Source of the DNA: Denitratisoma oestradiolicum
GTDB lineage: Bacteria > Pseudomonadota > Gammaproteobacteria > Burkholderiales > Rhodocyclaceae
Assembly (NCBI RefSeq): GCF_902813185.1
Contig: NZ_LR778301.1
Span: forward strand, 2,542,001 to 2,606,000
Direction of reading: 5' to 3'
DNA length: 64,000 bases
The notes under the pieces are model-generated. The model saw only the letters and a list, made by a program, of their open reading frames with translations, made no database searches and was not told the origin of the DNA. Positions 60,452 through 64,000 of this stretch are shown one piece after another (positions within the stretch are counted from its first letter, which is position 1; every line of letters starts with the position of its first letter). A program made the translations under genes and the position numbers.

Positions 60452-60529
60452 GATGGATACCCCTCAAGAACAAGAAAATAAATAAACCCTGCCGACGGAG
60501 AGGATACACGCCATTAATCCCGTCGCTTT

Positions 60530-60543
60530 TTGATTTGCGTCAA
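60530..60543. promoter_or_regulatory. FNR/ANR box upstream of ccoN
   Basis: TTGAT-TTGC-GTCAA matches TTGAT-N4-ATCAA with one mismatch. Centred at 60536.5, it would place a class II start site near 60495, about 44 bases before the ccoN start codon. The rest of the 302-base gap between ccoN and ccoS holds only the terminator at 60662. Confidence 0.75.
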
Positions 60544-60661
60544 ATTCTACTGCATAGCAGCACAAATTGTTCCTCGCATTAACTCATCGAAGGCCTGCGC
60601 AGACCGGGTATAACTGTCTCAATACCCCTATTCAATAGTCAACATGAAAAATGTCTGGGCG

Positions 60662-60689
60662 AAAAAAAAGGGTGCGCAAAAGCGCACCC
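60662..60689 (-). terminator. Intrinsic terminator after ccoS
   Basis: GGGTGCGC-AAAA-GCGCACCC with eight A residues on its left gives, on the minus strand, a GC-rich hairpin followed by eight U. It ends the ccoI-ccoS transcript before the ccoN promoter. Confidence 0.85.
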
Positions 60690-60753
60690 CCAACCCCAAC
60701 AGAGAGACATCAAGTCCGGCGGCATGACCGCCAAACTCTCCATTGAAGTATGG

Positions 60754-60972
60754 CTATTTTTCCGTTTGGGATCGTTGACCTACATCAACGCCTTGGATCG
60801 ATTGCACCAAGCCATCATCCGACGCAGAAAAATTGTCATTGTCCATCAGGACCCGATAAGCAGGTCCCTCCAGGTCCTCGAACTGACCATTGCGCAATGA
60901 CCACCAGAAAATCCCGGCGATGACGAACACCAGCAACAGGGACAAGGGCACCAACAAATAGAGAATTTCCAT
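60754..60972 (-). CDS. ccoS: CcoS (FixS) cbb3-oxidase maturation protein
   Basis: The 72-residue protein has one membrane helix (MEILYLLVPLSLLLVFVIAG) and the family motif FWWSLRNGQFEDLEGPAYRVLMDND. CcoS is needed for cofactor insertion into CcoN. Its ATG shares bases with the ccoI stop (TAATG), so translation is coupled. The tail after the motif (SASDDGLVQSIQG) is longer than in many homologues. Confidence 0.94.
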   Translation of the reverse strand: MEILYLLVPLSLLLVFVIAGIFWWSLRNGQFEDLEGPAYRVLMDNDNFSASDDGLVQSIQGVDVGQRSQTEK

Positions 60973-63446
60973 TAGATCCTTGCCTTGATGGTTCCAGAAA
61001 CTGCTAGGCGTTGCAGGCGCAAGGCATTGAGTACCACAAGCAATGAACTGCACGACATACCAATACCCGCCATCCAGGGGGTGATCCAGCCAGCCATGGC
61101 CAGCGGAATAGCGGTCAGGTTGTAGCCGAAAGACCAGGTCAGATTCTGTCGCACAATCCTCATCGTACGACGGGACAGTTCAAAACCATCGACAATTGCT
61201 GTCAGACTTTGGCCCAGCAACACGATATCTGCCTGGGTACGAGCCAGATCCGTGCCCTGCCCCATGGCGACCGATACCTGAGCCTGAGCCAGAACAGGCG
61301 CGTCATTGACGCCGTCGCCCACCATCGCAACATGCATCCCTTCCCGCTGCCAATCCTTGATGCGCTGATGCTTGTCCTCCGGTGACAGTTCCCCCTCGGA
61401 TTCATTGATGCCCAGTTCATCCGCAACCCTCTGCACCACCGGGGTACTATCTCCACTGAGCACAGCCAGACGCAATCCATGTTGATACAAACCCGACACC
61501 ATGGCCCCAGCTCCATCCCGCAACGAATCCGTGAGGCGGAAAAACCCCAGCCAGCCGGTACCATTGGCCAAGGCCACGGCGGTATCACCAGCAGCCTGCC
61601 AGCCTGCCACCCTTTCCGGCACAGGCATTCCGTGGAGTCCAGCGCTGAAATGCGGGCTCCCCAGGCGCACGACCTCACCCTCGAAACAGGCCTCGACACC
61701 GGCCCCGGTACGGACCCGCAATTCGGTGACCCGTGGAAGCTTCTCCTGACCAACCCCAGCCCGCAATCCAGCCGCAATGGGATGCTCGGACGAGAGTTCC
61801 AGAGCCGCTGCCAACTCTCTGAGCCTCTGCTCGGGCCAGTTCCGACAGCAATAGACTTCTTTCAGAACCATGTGCCCCTGGGTCAGGGTTCCGGTCTTGT
61901 CGAAGGCAAAACACGTCACCCGCGCCAGAGCCTCAATGGCATGACCCCGAGTAACGAGCAGCCCCCGGGAGGCCAGGGCACCGATAGAAACCGTCATGGC
62001 TGCCGGCGTCGCCAGGGAAAGAGCACAAGGACAACTCACCACCAGCACGGCCACAAACACCTCCAGCATCCGCCCCGCATCAATGAAATACCAGGTCGCC
62101 GCCGTCACCACAGCCAGCACCAGCAAGGCTGCAACAAAGCGGGCCGCCACCCGATCCGCCATGCGTACTGTCTCCGGTCGCTCAGCCTCCGCTTGCTCCA
62201 TCAGGCGCCGAATGGACGCCAGCCGGGTCTGCTCCCCCGTCCTCAGGACACGAAAGACCAGCGGACTTGCCAGATTGACACTGCCGCCGGTCACCTCGTC
62301 GCCGACATTCTTGGCTACCGGGCGGCTCTCCCCCGTCAATAGGGACTCATCCGCCGCACCCTCCCCCTGCACCACCACTCCGTCAGCGGGTATTGCCTCA
62401 CCGGGTTTGACCAGCAGCAGATCGCCTACATTCAATTCGGCCACCGCAACCCGTTCCGACTCCAGGGCCGGGAAATGTAGCAGACGGGCAGCGAAGGCCG
62501 GCGTGGCCCGAGCCAGGGTTTCAACACCTCGCACCGCCTTTTGCCGCGCCATCAATTCCAGGTAGCGCCCGCCCAGCAGGAAAAACACGAACATGGTCAC
62601 TGAGTCGAAATACACCTCACCCTGTCCGGAGACAGTCGCCCACAGGCTGGCCGCAAAGGCGGCACCGACACCAAGAGCCACCGGCACATCCATCCCCACA
62701 CGACGCAACGCCATGTCCCGCCAGGCGCTGCGAAAGAAGGGCGCCGCCGAATAAAGCACCACCGGCAGGGTCAGGATCAGGCTGGCCCAGCGCATCAATT
62801 GCTCGATGTCGGCGGTCATCGTGCCCTCTTCCGCCAGATACACTGGCACGGCATACATCATTACCTGCATCATGCCGAAGCCTGCGACAAACAGCCGCCA
62901 TAGGGCCGACTTGCGCTCGGACTGAGCCAGTTGCTCCGACTTGGCAACATCGTAAGGATGGGCGCGATAGCCGATGGCGGCAATCGCCTCGAGAATATGG
63001 GACAGCCGGGTCACCCGCTCATCCCAGCGCACCCGCATGCGGCGGGTGGCATAGTTGATATCGACCGCCGTCACCCCCGGCTGGCGCCCCACATGGGCCT
63101 CGTTGAGCCAGACACAGGCAGCACAGGTGATACCCTCCAAAATCAGCGCCGCCTCTCGCTCATGTTCCCCGACGGGCCGAACGAAATTCTTCTGCACTTC
63201 GGGGTGATCGAACAACCCCAGGTCTTTCAGGGCCTGGGGCACCGCCTCCCGAGGGCTTTCCGGCAGGGCATCCCGATGCTGGTAGTAGTCGTCCAGACCG
63301 TTGGCGACGATGGCCAGGGCCACCGCCTGACAGCCGGCACAACACATGGCCTGCGGCTTACCGCCGATCTCGACGGGGAAATCGGCATCCGCAGGAACAG
63401 GCAGACCACAGTGATAGCAGGAAGGAACAGCCTCAGGTGCAGACAA
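60972..63446 (-). CDS. ccoI: CcoI copper-transporting P1B-type ATPase
   Basis: The 824-residue ATPase has an N-terminal CYHCGLPVP and CCAGCQAV metal-binding stretch, an HMA domain with GITCAAC, eight membrane segments, the ion-path motif SCPCALSLATP, the phosphorylation site DKTGTLTQ and GDGVNDAP. It exports Cu(I) for the cbb3 centre. The start is TTG 63446: no ATG precedes the conserved N-terminal cysteines, and the first internal ATG would lose them; GAGG lies nine bases upstream. It is followed by ccoS with overlap. Unusually, ccoIS lie upstream of ccoNOQP and apart from ccoGH. Confidence 0.94.
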   Translation of the reverse strand: MSAPEAVPSCYHCGLPVPADADFPVEIGGKPQAMCCAGCQAVALAIVANGLDDYYQHRDALPESPREAVPQALKDLGLFDHPEVQKNFVRPVGEHEREAALILEGITCAACVWLNEAHVGRQPGVTAVDINYATRRMRVRWDERVTRLSHILEAIAAIGYRAHPYDVAKSEQLAQSERKSALWRLFVAGFGMMQVMMYAVPVYLAEEGTMTADIEQLMRWASLILTLPVVLYSAAPFFRSAWRDMALRRVGMDVPVALGVGAAFAASLWATVSGQGEVYFDSVTMFVFFLLGGRYLELMARQKAVRGVETLARATPAFAARLLHFPALESERVAVAELNVGDLLLVKPGEAIPADGVVVQGEGAADESLLTGESRPVAKNVGDEVTGGSVNLASPLVFRVLRTGEQTRLASIRRLMEQAEAERPETVRMADRVAARFVAALLVLAVVTAATWYFIDAGRMLEVFVAVLVVSCPCALSLATPAAMTVSIGALASRGLLVTRGHAIEALARVTCFAFDKTGTLTQGHMVLKEVYCCRNWPEQRLRELAAALELSSEHPIAAGLRAGVGQEKLPRVTELRVRTGAGVEACFEGEVVRLGSPHFSAGLHGMPVPERVAGWQAAGDTAVALANGTGWLGFFRLTDSLRDGAGAMVSGLYQHGLRLAVLSGDSTPVVQRVADELGINESEGELSPEDKHQRIKDWQREGMHVAMVGDGVNDAPVLAQAQVSVAMGQGTDLARTQADIVLLGQSLTAIVDGFELSRRTMRIVRQNLTWSFGYNLTAIPLAMAGWITPWMAGIGMSCSSLLVVLNALRLQRLAVSGTIKARI

Positions 63447-63549
63447 AGGAGAAGACCTCAGAAACCTCTCGGGCAGCCCGACGGTCCCCGCAGAAGGCCG
63501 TGATTTTAACCATAGAGGGAAGCAAAGCCTGCACAGTCAGGCCTGACCG

Positions 63550-64000
63550 TCAATAATCCTGCCCGGCGAAGGCTGCTTTCAGATGTTCAATGAACAGTCG
63601 CAGGCGCAAGGGTATCTGTCTTTGGGGAAACACCGCACTGATGGCCAAGGGTGGCGCGGCGTAATCCTCCAGAACTGCAACCAGTCGCCCTGCCCGCAGG
63701 TCTTCGCCCACCTCCCAACGGGAACGCCAGGCCAGTCCCCTCCCTTGCAAAGCCCACTCACGCAGGGCGGATCCGTCATTGCACTGGAGCCGGCCCTTGA
63801 TCTTCACCAACTGGGTTTCGCCTCGCTTCGCGGCGTCCCGAAACAGCCATCCAGCCTGCTGCACCAGGGGCAGACATTCGTGATTCGCCAGGTCGTCGGG
63901 CATCGCCGGAATGCCCCTCCGGGCCAGATAATCGGGACTCCCCACCAGCGCCCGTCGCACCTCTCCCAAGCGCACCGAAATCAGATTGGAATCCGTCATT
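63550..64000 (-). CDS. LysR-family regulator, C-terminal part (runs off the window)
   Basis: The 150 residues visible are the second half of a LysR substrate-binding domain: ISVRLGEVRRALVGSPDYLARRGIP, HECLPLVQ, NDGSALREWALQGRGLAWRSRWEV and the closing PLRLRLFIEHLKAAFAG. The N-terminal HTH lies beyond base 64000. It is read in the same direction as ccoI, with 103 bases between them, and is probably unrelated to the oxidase cluster. Confidence 0.88.
   Translation of the reverse strand, partial: MTDSNLISVRLGEVRRALVGSPDYLARRGIPAMPDDLANHECLPLVQQAGWLFRDAAKRGETQLVKIKGRLQCNDGSALREWALQGRGLAWRSRWEVGEDLRAGRLVAVLEDYAAPPLAISAVFPQRQIPLRLRLFIEHLKAAFAGQDY

Noticed and set aside
1..64000. CRISPR arrays, rRNA genes, insertion sequences
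   Set aside because: No regularly spaced repeats, rRNA-like blocks or transposase genes were recognised on either strand.

Overview
The window looks like a chromosome segment from a metabolically versatile, respiratory betaproteobacterium, most likely Rhodocyclales-like. The pointers are a complete ccoNOQP-GH-IS set for cbb3 oxidase, class I PhaC, an HslV that starts MEQYHGTT, FtrABCD-type iron uptake, assimilatory nitrate reductase and a Crp/Fnr regulator beside hemerythrins. The assignment is inference from gene content, not from a database comparison.

Positions 1-14900 have visibly lower GC and different codon use from the rest. On the left is a catabolic block read leftwards: a family III CoA-transferase, hydantoinase/acetone-carboxylase-type A and B subunits and an AMP-forming acyl-CoA ligase (cut by the window edge) form one operon. 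A FAD-linked oxidase and a VOC protein form a second. Both operons have a textbook sigma54 -24/-12 promoter with TGAAACA direct repeats about 100 bp upstream, and a PrpR-type sigma54 activator is encoded divergently. Next comes a small, partly decayed integrated element (HTH remnant, inovirus Gp2-like protein, AlpA-type protein, P4-type integrase). It ends at a 12-bp tRNA-Ser 3'-end sequence followed by a strong terminator. This is probably the right border of a genomic island.

From 15000 to 36300 the DNA is GC-rich and mixed: a Baeyer-Villiger monooxygenase, an HD phosphodiesterase, RlmI, a secreted hydrolase, a zinc/manganese-type uptake cluster (small metal-motif protein, porin, substrate-binding protein, permease, no ATPase), HslVU, an AEC transporter, an RlmN paralogue, a MaoC-like protein, an alcohol dehydrogenase and a MarR-controlled stretch. 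The most unusual gene lies here: a soluble 1111-residue fusion of an ABC-type ligand-binding domain, PAS, GGDEF, EAL and a C-terminal BLUF photoreceptor.

From 36500 to 45500 nitrogen and iron genes dominate: nasA behind tandem NtrC-like sites and a sigma54 promoter that sits almost on the start codon; hemP flanked by inverted copies of an intergenic repeat; then bfd, bfr and an ftrABCD operon with a porin inserted. The same repeat family occurs at six places in the window.

From 45500 to 64000 there is a diguanylate cyclase, a low-oxygen/NO-type cluster (two hemerythrins, SirB2, Crp/Fnr regulator, polytopic membrane protein, DUF2249, nitronate-monooxygenase-like enzyme), PhaC, UspA, and the complete cbb3 oxidase locus with an FNR box, ending in a partial LysR regulator.
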